Source: Pseudomonadota bacterium (GTDB lineage Bacteria > Pseudomonadota > Gammaproteobacteria > Burkholderiales > SG8-39). From it: 64,000 nt of DNA. Below are positions 53,689 to 62,154 of the stretch, piece after piece. The stretch's first letter is position 1, and every line of letters starts with the position of its first letter. The notes under the pieces were generated by a model. The model ran no database searches and was not told the DNA's origin. It saw only the letters and a program-made list of their open reading frames with translations. The position numbers and the translations under genes were made by a program. The stretch spans positions 1 to 64,000 of the forward strand of contig JAJZPQ010000018.1 in the NCBI GenBank assembly GCA_021811085.1, written 5' to 3'.

Positions 53689-54219
53689 CCACGTAGCGTT
53701 TTGCAGAATGCGCACCGTTCTGGCCACCTCCTCAAAGAGCATGTACTCGTTGCCGGTCACAGTGTCCCAATCAATACCAATGTTCTGAAACTCTGGGTCG
53801 CGACCGATCTCGATGTACGTCTGGTGATTGCTCAGTTTGAATAAGGCCTTGGCCGCTTTCTCTAGAAGCGGTGCGTAGCTATCAATGTCGAGTTGTCTCA
53901 ACTTGTTGGCGAGGTCATGGGCCAATTCGTTTCTGTGTTTTCTTAGTCCCTGAATAGCGAGCAGATCATCTGAATCCATAGCACCCATGAAATCGCGTAG
54001 GTACAGCAGGCAGGCCTCGAATTCATTCTTGTGGCGTGACAAGACATCTATTTCGTATGACTTGAATGGGCCAAAATGAAAAGTCGTGTTTTCGTAGAAG
54101 GCCTTTATCGGTGCGACGATCAAGCTCTTGATCAGTTCATACGCAAGCGGGACAAAGCCGGCGTAGGCGAGTGCTCTGGTCAATTCTTCCTCGGCCAGGT
54201 CATTTGAGGCGTGGCTCAT
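53686..54219 (-). CDS. HEPN-motif protein, cassette C
   Basis: 177 aa, mostly helical. The RNELAH sequence at residues 96-101 fits the HEPN RNase catalytic signature R-polar-x3-H, in the expected helix (LLAIQGLRKHRNELAHDL). The rest has no assigned domain. The stop codon overlaps the R'' of the attC-like site downstream, and its start is 19 bp from an R' arm. HEPN proteins act as toxins or RNA-targeting defence effectors, usually with a partner; no MNT gene is next to it. Confidence 0.65.
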   Translation of the reverse strand: MSHASNDLAEEELTRALAYAGFVPLAYELIKSLIVAPIKAFYENTTFHFGPFKSYEIDVLSRHKNEFEACLLYLRDFMGAMDSDDLLAIQGLRKHRNELAHDLANKLRQLDIDSYAPLLEKAAKALFKLSNHQTYIEIGRDPEFQNIGIDWDTVTGNEYMLFEEVARTVRILQNATW

Positions 54220-54237
54220 TCACCGACTCTTTGTCTA

Positions 54238-54328
54238 TGACGCACAACGTTCGCAGCCACCGGCGCGCGAGCACAAACCGGCGTGGCAGCAAGGCGCTGG
54301 CCGCGCTTCCGGGTGTGCTGCAAGGTCA
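54238..54328 (-). other. attC-like site between cassettes D and C
   Basis: Minus strand: R' GTTGTGCGTCA at 54,248-54,238, L' GGTGGCTGCGAA pairing with TTGCAGCACACC near 54,310-54,322, and a bulged central stem. The R'' side (from TGACC at the cassette D stop) is degenerate. Its R' is exactly complementary to R'' of the 53,596 site. Confidence 0.6.
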
Positions 54329-54790
54329 GATACCATGCCGCACCTTCGGATGGTACTGCTCAAGGAGCTCTCGACTACCGAACAAGCGGTCCATTCGGCG
54401 CTTAGCCAATTTAACGGGCTTCTCATACGACTTCGGATAGTCGTCGAATAGCGAAATCCAGTTCGCACCGTTCAGCTTTTTGTGATGCTGGTCGACATAG
54501 TATTCATGCGCCAAGAGATTTCGAATTTGTTGGACCTTTCGAATCACGGGCATTGCTTCGATAGCTTTGTACTGCTTCTGATAGGGAATCCTTTCTAACA
54601 CACGCATTTTCTGGTCGAAACTCAGTTTGCCGATGATCAGCTCGTGGAGCAGCATGTACCGCTCCTTTGTGAAATAGACGGCGATCATTACCCCGGCCTG
54701 GAAGTCGAAATAGGCACCATCTTTCATTACACGGGCTCGCACCTCATCAGTGTTCAATAGCTTCGTCAGTGCATCGAGTTTCGTTGGCAT
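54326..54790 (-). CDS. HEPN-motif protein, cassette D
   Basis: 154 aa, helical. RNLLAH at residues 90-95 (VQQIRNLLAHEYYVD) again fits the HEPN R-polar-x3-H signature. Not similar to the neighbouring HEPN-motif protein outside that motif, so the two were probably captured separately. The N-terminal part (LDALTKLLNTDEVRARVMKDGAYFDFQAG) is unassigned. Stop codon lies at the edge of an attC-like site. Confidence 0.6.
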   Translation of the reverse strand: MPTKLDALTKLLNTDEVRARVMKDGAYFDFQAGVMIAVYFTKERYMLLHELIIGKLSFDQKMRVLERIPYQKQYKAIEAMPVIRKVQQIRNLLAHEYYVDQHHKKLNGANWISLFDDYPKSYEKPVKLAKRRMDRLFGSRELLEQYHPKVRHGI

Positions 54791-54942
54791 GGTGTCAACA
54801 AGAAGTCGGCCCTTTCAGTGGGGCCTTATAAGACCCCAAAAGCGGGGCCTAGCAAGGCCAGATTACGCTCAAGCCCTTGTTTCCTCAACCGCCGTGAGCG
54901 AGATAGGCACCTCTTTGTGGCGTCAGACACTTTCGCACTTTC

Positions 54943-54978
54943 GGGGTCAGAGACGAATTCGAATTCGACTCCGACCCT
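54943..54978. repeat. REP-type palindrome 2
   Basis: GGGGTCAGAGACGAATTC followed by GAATTCGACTCCGACCCT, an almost perfect 18-bp palindrome of the same family as the 52,134 copy. It starts about nine bases beyond the R'' end of the toxin cassette (54,988), again at an attC position. Confidence 0.8.
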
Positions 54979-54987
54979 GTCATGCTA

Positions 54988-55000
54988 GTTATGTGGCATT
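54988..55000 (-). other. R'' half of a disrupted attC site (cassette E)
   Basis: Minus strand AATGCCACATAAC, exact complement of R' GTTATGTGGCATT at 55,518-55,530, 13 of 13. The toxin stop codon abuts it. The rest of the attC is replaced by REP palindrome 2. Confidence 0.72.
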
Positions 55001-55292
55001 TAAAGCTGATACTTCGTGATGTCGAGCGAGCCGTGGAAGACACCAAGAATATCGATATTGCGATCGTCCTTCACAAGGTAGGCGATTCGTAATGGCCGTA
55101 CAGCAATACGCGAACATTTCGCGGCGAGGCTTGGTAGCGGTGGCCTATTTCCGGAAAATCGGCGAGGACTTGCGCGCGATCGTAAATACCTTGAACCGTC
55201 CGAGCGGCGGCTTGCGGATTATCCGCAGCAATGTACTCGAAGATGTCCTCGATCCACTGTCGAGCTTCGTCGGTCCACGCTACTGTTGCCAT
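55000..55292 (-). pseudogene. ParE/RelE-family toxin, frameshifted
   Basis: The frame opens MATVAWTDEARQWIEDIFEYIAADN and runs to RVLLYGHY, then hits a premature stop. One base missing near 55,091 accounts for it: the alternative frame continues RIAYLVKDDRNIDILGVFHGSLDITKYQ and ends at a stop beside the attC R''. Together they make a complete ParE-type toxin of about 96 residues. Either a real inactivating deletion or a sequencing error. The antitoxin gene overlaps its start. Confidence 0.8.
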
Positions 55293-55465
55293 GAGCGGAT
55301 GCGCCGCGCCATCTCTTCATTCGAGATGGTGCGTTTCGCGTCCGAATCGGCAAGCCCGCGCTCGACCATCACATGGAATGCAAGTTCGCGCACGATTTCT
55401 TCGCGCGAGCTGTCGTCGGGCTGGCGTTCAATCAGGCGGGTAAGTTCTTCCTTGGCTGTAGACAT
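55280..55465 (-). CDS. Antitoxin of the ParE/RelE-type pair
   Basis: 61 aa: STAKEELTRLIERQPDDSSREEIVRELAFHVMVERGLADSD followed by RTISNEEMARRIRSW. Typical of small antitoxins that precede ParE-type toxins. Overlaps the toxin start by 13 bp. The R' arm lies 53 bp upstream of its ATG, leaving space for a promoter inside the cassette, as is usual for toxin-antitoxin cassettes. Confidence 0.75.
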   Translation of the reverse strand: MSTAKEELTRLIERQPDDSSREEIVRELAFHVMVERGLADSDAKRTISNEEMARRIRSWQQ

Positions 55466-55517
55466 GGCTTAAGCCTCCAAGTTGCTGCTATCTTGCCACA
55501 ACCGCCGATCATCGGTG

Positions 55518-55593
55518 AATGCCACATAACGTGTTGTTCCGCACCAGGCCAAGATGACCGTCGCGGCGAGGCGGCCCCGGGACAGCACTCAGA
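55518..55593 (-). other. attC-like site upstream of the toxin-antitoxin cassette
   Basis: Minus strand: R' GTTATGTGGCATT (55,530-55,518), L' GGAACAACAC pairing 7 of 9 with GTGCTGTCC near 55,590-55,580, and a GC-rich centre. R' matches the R'' at 54,988 exactly in complement. The outer R'' arm is not recognised, and ordinary chromosomal genes begin beyond, so this may be the edge of the array. Confidence 0.55.
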
Positions 55594-55663
55594 GACCAAT
55601 CGATTGCGAATTGATTCGTCGCTGACCCGGAGGTTATTTTAAGCGAAACGCTGCAACCTCCAG

Positions 55664-56482
55664 TCACGGCGCGTCGAGGAAATCCAGGACGGCGCTGCTG
55701 AACCGCACCGGGTCATCCTCGAACATCATGTGTGTCGCGTGCGGAATCATTGCGACGCGTGCGCCCTGAACGTGTGCGGCCAGAGCACGCAGAATTAGCG
55801 CCAGCGAACCCGCTGTGTCCTGCCCGCCGATGAACAATGTCGGCACGCGGATCGATTCCGCATCGGCGCGCGAGTAGGGCCGACGCGCCTCGTCGATCTG
55901 GCCGAGCAAGGTGAGCGCGTTGTCGCGCAGCCCCTGCTTCGCCGCTGCGGTAAGCCGCAGCCACGCGCCCTGACCCTCGATCGCATCCCAAAAATAGGCC
56001 AGGCCGCCATCGATATCCCCCGCCGCGATCTTCTCCGCCGCGGCGGCGACATGGGCTCGCAGCGGCGCGCGCGACGGGACGGGCGTATCGGCGAGCGCGA
56101 GCGACGCATCCAGGTCGCCCCCCGGCTCGGCCAGGATCAGCTTGCGCAAGAGATCCGGCCGCTGCTGCGCCACACGGAAGGCGAGATGCCCGCCGCGCGA
56201 ATGCCCCAGCAGGTGGACCGGGCCGGCGCCAACGCGCTCGATGAAGGCAATCAGATCGGCCGCATGCTGGGCGATGGTGAAACCGCTGCCGACCCCGTTC
56301 CAGCGCTCCGGAAAGAAGCGTCGCAGGCTGGGCACAATCACGCGGTGCCGGTGCGATAGCGGCCCCAGCACCGGCGACCAGACCCGAAAATCACACAGCG
56401 AGCCGTGCACGCAAACGAGAGGCGGCCCTCCGCCCACCTCGATGTAGGCCATATCGTAGTCGTTGACGCGCAGATGATTCAT
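55664..56482 (-). CDS. Alpha/beta hydrolase (serine nucleophile)
   Basis: 272 aa. Oxyanion CVHGSLCDFRVW, nucleophile elbow LLGHSRGGHLAF (Ser), acid in LFIGGQDTAGSLAL, His near IPHATHMMFEDDP. Esterase or C-C hydrolase-like; substrate unknown. Outside the cassette array, monocistronic. Confidence 0.88.
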   Translation of the reverse strand: MNHLRVNDYDMAYIEVGGGPPLVCVHGSLCDFRVWSPVLGPLSHRHRVIVPSLRRFFPERWNGVGSGFTIAQHAADLIAFIERVGAGPVHLLGHSRGGHLAFRVAQQRPDLLRKLILAEPGGDLDASLALADTPVPSRAPLRAHVAAAAEKIAAGDIDGGLAYFWDAIEGQGAWLRLTAAAKQGLRDNALTLLGQIDEARRPYSRADAESIRVPTLFIGGQDTAGSLALILRALAAHVQGARVAMIPHATHMMFEDDPVRFSSAVLDFLDAP

Positions 56483-56680
56483 CGAGCGTTCCCCGTATTG
56501 ATTCGAACAGTCCTGTCCGAGCGCAGTCTACCCGCAATGGCCGGCTTCTGAAATCGGGGCGATCCGAGGGCGATGCAAATTCGGGGCATCGCCTTCTCGA
56601 CATCCAGCGCTCGGTGCTGCACCTTTCCCGCGTATCCGGACATGCGGGCTCCCGCCTGTCTTGCCGCGCGCGGGAGTATC

Positions 56681-57439
56681 ATGTCCATATTGGATTTTCT
56701 AGCCACGTCCGCAAGAGACGCTGCGATGGTTACGGTATCGACTTATTTCACGCCGGATCTCGGCGAAATGGCCTTGCGCCTGGTCATGGCGGTCGCCGCC
56801 GGCTCGCTCGTCGGCCTCGAACGCTATCACCGCGGACATCCCGCGGGCATGCGCACGTTCGCGCTCGTCTGCCTGACCGCGGCGCTGCTGACCGCGCCGC
56901 TCGGGTCCGGGACATTTTTGCACATGATGGGCACCTCGGACAACGGCGGCAGCCGCGTCGTGCAGGGCATCCTCGCCGGCATCGGTTTCATCGGCGCCGG
57001 CGTCATCGTGCGCGAAGGGCTATCGATACGCGGGCTGACCTCGGCCGCCTGCATGTGGGCCGTCTCCGGCGTCGGCATCCTGATCGGAACCGGCGAGGTG
57101 CTGCTCGGTTTCATCGGGGCGTTCCTGGTCCTGATGATCCTGATTATTTTCCGCTGGCTCGACCGCTTCATCCCGCGGCGCTCGTATGCGCTGGTCCACG
57201 CCCGGTTTTCGAAAGCGGCCGTGCCCGATGAGCGCGCATTGCGCGAACGGCTCGAGAGTTTCGGCTTCGTCGTGCTGTCGCTCGCGTTCAAAGGCGCCAA
57301 GAGCGGCGCGCTGGTGATCCGCGCCAGCGTCTGGGCGCAAGGCAACGCTGCCGCAGATGCGCGCGCGCATCTGGCGCTCGATTTCCAGAGCGATCCGAAG
57401 GTCGTCGACTTCTCCGTCGAACCGGTCGCGTCGGAATAA
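56681..57439 (+). CDS. MgtC/SapB-family membrane protein
   Basis: 252 aa from ATG 56681 with GGGAG upstream. MgtC core: LRLVMAVAAGSLVGLERYHRGHPAGMRTFALVCLTAALL, then GILAGIGFIGAGVIVREGLSIRGLTSAACMWAVSGVGILIG; five membrane helices, followed by a C-terminal ACT-like cytosolic domain (ERLESFGFVVLSLAF). Linked to magnesium limitation and stress in relatives. Confidence 0.9.
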   Translation: MSILDFLATSARDAAMVTVSTYFTPDLGEMALRLVMAVAAGSLVGLERYHRGHPAGMRTFALVCLTAALLTAPLGSGTFLHMMGTSDNGGSRVVQGILAGIGFIGAGVIVREGLSIRGLTSAACMWAVSGVGILIGTGEVLLGFIGAFLVLMILIIFRWLDRFIPRRSYALVHARFSKAAVPDERALRERLESFGFVVLSLAFKGAKSGALVIRASVWAQGNAAADARAHLALDFQSDPKVVDFSVEPVASE

Positions 57440-57838
57440 GATTCGGGCGCGCGATTGCGTTCAATCTCCTATCGCTTGCGGCGCTGAAGCCAAGAGGCGC
57501 GCGCAACTTCCTCTATCATTTGCCGCAGTGCGTTGTCCACCGTAGGTCAGTTGCCGTCTCGCTCCGTCGAGGGTCGCGCTGCATGCAGAGATAGCCACAA
57601 TACCTGAAGGGGTATTGGCACTAAATCGGTGCCTTGTCGTTTCGGACTATGTCGAATGGTCTAAGCCAAATGGCCTAGGTTAGGGTGCTGGTCCCTTCGT
57701 TAACTCCAAGGGCCTTCTGCTTCTCCCAATGCAGGTCAATAGTTTCGCAAGTAGCGCAGTTTCGCAAGTAGCGCTTGATCTAACGCGCAGACCCAACCTA
57801 AACTTGTCCGGGTATTGCTAATGCTGGAACAAAGATAA
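57440..57838. other. Intergenic region with a 17-bp tandem duplication
   Basis: No gene. AGTTTCGCAAGTAGCGC occurs twice back to back at 57,741-57,757 and 57,758-57,774, about 65-98 bp upstream of the GGDEF-EAL start, possibly a regulator site pair. The remaining 300 bp show nothing recognised. Confidence 0.5.
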
Positions 57839-59743
57839 ATGACCGAGCCCCACTCAGAATCCAACGAAGAACACGCCGGTACTTCCTTGAAAACCGAGGT
57901 CGCCGGTCTCGTCGGGCAAAATCTGCGCATCACGCGCGCCCTCAAGACTCTCAGCGCCGGAAACCGCACGCTGCTCCGCGCAACGGATGAACAAGTCCTG
58001 CTCGCCGAGATGTGTCGAGTCGCCGTCGTGCACGGCGGTTACCGACTTGCGATGGTCAACTACGCGATGCAGGACGACGCCAAGAGCGTGCGCACGGTGG
58101 CGCATCATGGCAGCAACAACGGCTTTATCGAGGCGCTCAACCTGACATGGTCCGATACCGAGCGCGGACAAGGAACCGTCGGCATCGCCATCCGATCGGG
58201 CAAGCATTGCATTTTCCGCAGCACCTCCGATGACCCGCGGTTCCGCCCTTGGCGAGACAGGGCAATCGAGCACGGTTTTCTGTCACTGATTTCCCTTCCC
58301 CTGCGCGTCGATGATCTCGTCATCGGAACCTTCACTTTGCTCGCCGGAGAAGAAGACGCATTCGACCGTGCCGAGTTCGATCTGCTGGATGAAGTGGCGG
58401 CGGATCTCTCCTTTGGCATCTCGGTAATCCGCACGCGGATCAAGAAAGCCGAGTCGGAGCAGCTCGCAAGACGTGCGCTCACGCGCGATGCCGTAACAGG
58501 CCTTCTGAACCGCAGCGCCTTCCTGCTGGAGCTTTCCGCGATTATCGAGGCGAACGTACACCGGCCTGAACCGATTACCGTGCTGGTGGTGCGGCTCACC
58601 CGGCTGCAGGAAATCTACGATGGGTTCGGCTACGACCCCGGGCTCGAAGTTCTGCGCGAGTTGGCCCGCCGATTGGAAGCGGTGCTTGGGTCAAACGTCA
58701 CGCTAGGGCGCCTGCAGAGCGACGAATTCGGCGTATTCCTGCCCGCCCACGATGCCCGCGCCGCCTCGATTGTTGCGGCCAAGCTGCAAACGACGCTCGC
58801 GGAACCGGTCAGCGTCGGCGAAATTGCGATCGACGTGGCCGCCACCATCGGTTCGAGCTTTTATCCCGGACACGGCGATGAGGCCGAGATGCTGTTGCGG
58901 CGCGCGGCGATAGCCGCCCGTGAAGGCGCGCGCAAGGATGCGCCGTATTACACCTATACGGGCACCAGCCAGCGCGAGAATCCAGAACGCCTGGCGCTCG
59001 CGGCAGAGCTGCGCCGCGCCATCGATCAGCAGGAGTTGATCCTGCATTATCAACCCAAGGTAGATTTGAAAACCGGCCGCATCGTCGGCGCCGAATCCCT
59101 GGTTCGCTGGATGCATCCTAAGCGCGGATTGATCCCGCCGCTGCAGTTTATCCCGCTTGCGGAAGAGACCGGCCTCATCCGCCAGATGACCTACGGCATC
59201 ATTGAGAGCGCGATTCGCCAGCAGCACGCCTGGGTGCGGCGGGGTGTTGAACTTCCCGTGGCCGTCAACCTTTCGGTGCGCAATCTTTACGACCCGCGTC
59301 TGGTCGACGCATATACCGAACAAATCAGCACCTGGGGGATCGAACCGCGGCTGATCGATTTCGAGATCACGGAAAGCGCCCTGGTCGACGATCCCGAGCG
59401 CGCGAAACAGGTGCTGTCGTTCATGCGCAACAGAGGGGCGAGCATCTATATCGACGATTTTGGCACCGGATATTCGTCACTGAATTACCTGGTATCGCTG
59501 CCGGTCCACTTCCTCAAGATCGACCGCGCTTTCGTCACGCAGATGAAAGCGCGCAAGGAGGCGCGCGCCGTCGTCGCTTCGGTCATTTCGATGGCCCATA
59601 ACCTCGGCTTGCTGGTGGTCGCGGAAGGCGTGGAAACGCAGGAGGAAGCCGACACGCTCAATGCGCTCGGGTGCGATCAGGGACAGGGTTATTTCTTTCA
59701 CAAGCCGCTGCCTGCGTCCGAATACGAAAAGCTGTTTCACTGA
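57839..59743 (+). CDS. GAF-GGDEF-EAL protein, probable c-di-GMP phosphodiesterase
   Basis: 634 aa. GAF-like sensor at residues 45-195. GGDEF-type domain at 215-370 is degenerate: the signature is LQSDEFGVF, so no cyclase activity expected. EAL domain at 385-625 keeps all catalytic landmarks: AESLVRW (ESL variant), VNLSVRN, DFEITESALVDD, DDFGTGYSSLNYL, KIDRAF, AEGVET and QGYFF. Soluble; no membrane segments. Hydrolysis of c-di-GMP is likely. A possible effector is the MshEN-like ATPase at 26,468. Confidence 0.9.
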   Translation: MTEPHSESNEEHAGTSLKTEVAGLVGQNLRITRALKTLSAGNRTLLRATDEQVLLAEMCRVAVVHGGYRLAMVNYAMQDDAKSVRTVAHHGSNNGFIEALNLTWSDTERGQGTVGIAIRSGKHCIFRSTSDDPRFRPWRDRAIEHGFLSLISLPLRVDDLVIGTFTLLAGEEDAFDRAEFDLLDEVAADLSFGISVIRTRIKKAESEQLARRALTRDAVTGLLNRSAFLLELSAIIEANVHRPEPITVLVVRLTRLQEIYDGFGYDPGLEVLRELARRLEAVLGSNVTLGRLQSDEFGVFLPAHDARAASIVAAKLQTTLAEPVSVGEIAIDVAATIGSSFYPGHGDEAEMLLRRAAIAAREGARKDAPYYTYTGTSQRENPERLALAAELRRAIDQQELILHYQPKVDLKTGRIVGAESLVRWMHPKRGLIPPLQFIPLAEETGLIRQMTYGIIESAIRQQHAWVRRGVELPVAVNLSVRNLYDPRLVDAYTEQISTWGIEPRLIDFEITESALVDDPERAKQVLSFMRNRGASIYIDDFGTGYSSLNYLVSLPVHFLKIDRAFVTQMKARKEARAVVASVISMAHNLGLLVVAEGVETQEEADTLNALGCDQGQGYFFHKPLPASEYEKLFH

Positions 59744-59963
59744 TTGTGGTTTGCGGACTCCCAAGCTGCTATCGATCCGCTTTCACAAAGTCCGCAGCCG
59801 AGCCGCTCCGGCAATCCTGGTTGTCAGCGGCTGTTCGCCCGTTGCGGATCACCTTAGCTGCAGGGCATCCGCAGTCGTCAGGAACTTTCATTGTTTGCTA
59901 AGCTCGCCCGTGGCAGTTTGCACACTCCTGTTCATTCTGTGAGGCGAGGCGAAGGAGAAGGTT

Positions 59964-61157
59964 ATGTCCACTGTGGCTGCTTTTGACCAGACCGTGCTTC
60001 CCGCCGGCATACGCTCGCGCTTCGTGGAAAACATCAACGGCCTCAGGATGCATATGCTGGAGGCCGGCTTCCACAGCCATTCTTCGGCCGATCGCCGTCC
60101 GTGCGTGCTGCTGCTGCACGGCTTTCCCGAGCTCGCCTACAGCTGGCGCAAAGTGATGCTGCCGCTGGCGCAAGCGGGTTACCACGTCATTGCGCCGGAC
60201 CAGCGCGGCTACGGCCGCACCAGCGGCTGGGATGCGGACTACGACGGCGAGCTCGCTTCGTTTCGCATGCTCAATCTGGTGCGCGACGTGCTGGGCCTGG
60301 TCTCGGCCCTGGGTTACCGATCGGTCGCGGCCGTGGTGGGGCACGACTTCGGCGCGCCGGTGGCGGCCTGGTGCGCGCTGCTGCGTCCGGACGTATTCCA
60401 CTCGGTGGCGCTCATGAGCGCGCCGTTCGCGGGACCGCCGCCGCTGCCTTTCGACACCGACCGGGACGCAGCGCTCGCACCTGCCACCGCCGGACTCGCC
60501 GACCCCGGCATGAATGCGGCGCTGGCGCAGCTGCAGCCGCCGCGCAAGCATTACCAGTGGTATTACTCGACGCGCGAAGCGAACGACGACATGCGCCACT
60601 GCGCGCAGGGCCTGCAGGCGTTCCTGCGCGCCTACTACCATTACAAGAGCGCCGACTGGAAACAGAACCGGCCGCACCCGCTCAAGTCCTGGAGCGCGGC
60701 CGACATTGCGGAACTGCCCACGTATTACATCATGCGTCTCGACCAGAACATGGCGCAGACCGTCGCGCCCGAAATGCCTACGGCGGCGGCAATCGAGGCT
60801 TGTGCCTGGCTGCCCGAGCGCGAACTCGCGGTGTACAGCGCGGAGTATGCGCGCACCGGCTTCCAGGGCGGGTTGCAGTGGTATCGCTGCGCCACCAGCG
60901 CGAATTTCGCCGCCGAACTGCAGCTATTTTCCGGCCGCAGCATCGACGTGCCCACCTGCTTCATCGCCGGGAAAAGCGACTGGGGCGTGTATCAGAAGCC
61001 AGGCGACTTCGAGAAAATGCGCAGCAGCGCGTGCACGCGCATGTTGGGCTGCCATCTGGTGGACGGAGCCGGCCACTGGGTGCAGCAGGAGCAGCCGCAG
61101 GAAGTGAGCCGGCTGCTGCTCGAATTTCTTGCAGCAGCAGCCAAAATCTCCGCCTAA
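59964..61157 (+). CDS. Alpha/beta hydrolase, epoxide-hydrolase-like
   Basis: 397 aa with GAAGGAGAAGG ribosome site. HGFPELAYSWRKV, DQRGYGRTSGW and nucleophile GHDFGAPVAAWCALLRPDVF (Asp) place it near soluble epoxide hydrolases; His near DGAGHWVQQEQP. A cap region of about 130 residues lies between. Overlaps the convergent SDR gene by 4 bp. Confidence 0.88.
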   Translation: MSTVAAFDQTVLPAGIRSRFVENINGLRMHMLEAGFHSHSSADRRPCVLLLHGFPELAYSWRKVMLPLAQAGYHVIAPDQRGYGRTSGWDADYDGELASFRMLNLVRDVLGLVSALGYRSVAAVVGHDFGAPVAAWCALLRPDVFHSVALMSAPFAGPPPLPFDTDRDAALAPATAGLADPGMNAALAQLQPPRKHYQWYYSTREANDDMRHCAQGLQAFLRAYYHYKSADWKQNRPHPLKSWSAADIAELPTYYIMRLDQNMAQTVAPEMPTAAAIEACAWLPERELAVYSAEYARTGFQGGLQWYRCATSANFAAELQLFSGRSIDVPTCFIAGKSDWGVYQKPGDFEKMRSSACTRMLGCHLVDGAGHWVQQEQPQEVSRLLLEFLAAAAKISA

Positions 61158-61912
61158 GTCTTCGGTTTCTCCAGTCCGCCGACATAGAAGCGGTTCCAGG
61201 TCGGGCTGATGATGAGCTCGTTGACGCAGGCGCGCGGCGGCAGGCTGGCAAGATACAGAAGCGTCTGGCCGAGGTCTTCGGCCTGCAGCATTTTCTCGCG
61301 GTCTTCCTTCGCCGGCGGCACCGGGCGCTTTTCCAGGATCGGCGTCGCCACCTCGCCCGGCAAAACCGAAGTCGCGCGTATGCCGTGCACGCATTCTTCC
61401 GCGTTGATCGACTCCGACAGCGCGATCACCGCGCGCTTGGTCGCGTTATAGGCCGGCCCGGTGAGCGTGCTCGCATAGCGCCCGGCCCAGGAAGACACGT
61501 TGATGATGAGTCCGCCCTTCTGCGCGCGCATCGCCGGCAGCACCGCGCGGCAGCAATAGAACAGGCCGTTGAGGTTGATCGCGACGACTTCGTTCCAGCC
61601 TTCGACCTCGACATTGTTCCAATTGCGCTTGCCCAAGTTCGTGCCGGCGCTGTTGATCAGGATGTCGATGCGCTTATGTCGCCGCAGGATATCCGCGGCA
61701 GCCTGGGCCACCGCCTTGGCGTCGGAGACTTCGAGCTGCAGCACTTCCGCGCTGCCCTCCGCCTGCACCTGTTTCAGCGCCGACGCATTGGTCGCCGCGT
61801 TGCGGCCGGAGATCACGACGTGCGCGCCCGCGCGCGCCAATTCCATCGCACCGGCGAGGCCGATGCCGCTGCCGCCGCCGGTGATCCACGCCACTTTGCC
61901 TTTCAGGCTCAT
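61154..61912 (-). CDS. SDR-family oxidoreductase
   Basis: 252 aa. TGGGSGIGLAGAMELARAGAHVV cofactor motif, INSAGTNLGK, and catalytic YNATKRAVIAL preceded by the Ser in INVSSWAG. NADP or NAD preference unclear. Convergent with the hydrolase gene; its own terminator may be hairpin-free. Upstream lies hairpin element copy 4. Confidence 0.88.
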   Translation of the reverse strand: MSLKGKVAWITGGGSGIGLAGAMELARAGAHVVISGRNAATNASALKQVQAEGSAEVLQLEVSDAKAVAQAAADILRRHKRIDILINSAGTNLGKRNWNNVEVEGWNEVVAINLNGLFYCCRAVLPAMRAQKGGLIINVSSWAGRYASTLTGPAYNATKRAVIALSESINAEECVHGIRATSVLPGEVATPILEKRPVPPAKEDREKMLQAEDLGQTLLYLASLPPRACVNELIISPTWNRFYVGGLEKPKT

Positions 61913-61989
61913 GCTACCTCCCTGGATACTTTCAATTTACTTCGCGTTCGCTTGTCCGCCTTCGCGGCAGCGATGCGGGGTGAGCGAAC

Positions 61990-62098
61990 TTGGATAAAAA
62001 CCACCCCAAACTGCTGTTGTTCTTATCATAACCGCGTTCTCCGAGCGGATACGCTTTTCATCCGCTCGGAGAACGCGGTTGGCGCGCAGAGCGCGCAA
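61990..62098 (+). repeat. Dispersed hairpin element, copy 4
   Basis: Perfect 21-bp stem: 62030-62050 with 62060-62080, loop containing CGCTTTT. Starts TTGGATAA at 61990 and continues GGTTGGCGCGC after the stem, as in copy 2. The far-right landmark (TATACATA) is missing. It lies between the SDR gene and the YfcG-like gene, on the strand opposite both. Confidence 0.78.
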
Positions 62099-62154
62099 TG
62101 GCCGCTATTCATTTGTGAGTGTACTTAAGACGTCGTATGCAACACCAATGAAAT

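Noticed and set aside
51000-56000. Integron integrase gene beside the cassettes
   Set aside because: No tyrosine recombinase motifs in any frame of the window; only attC-like sites are present.
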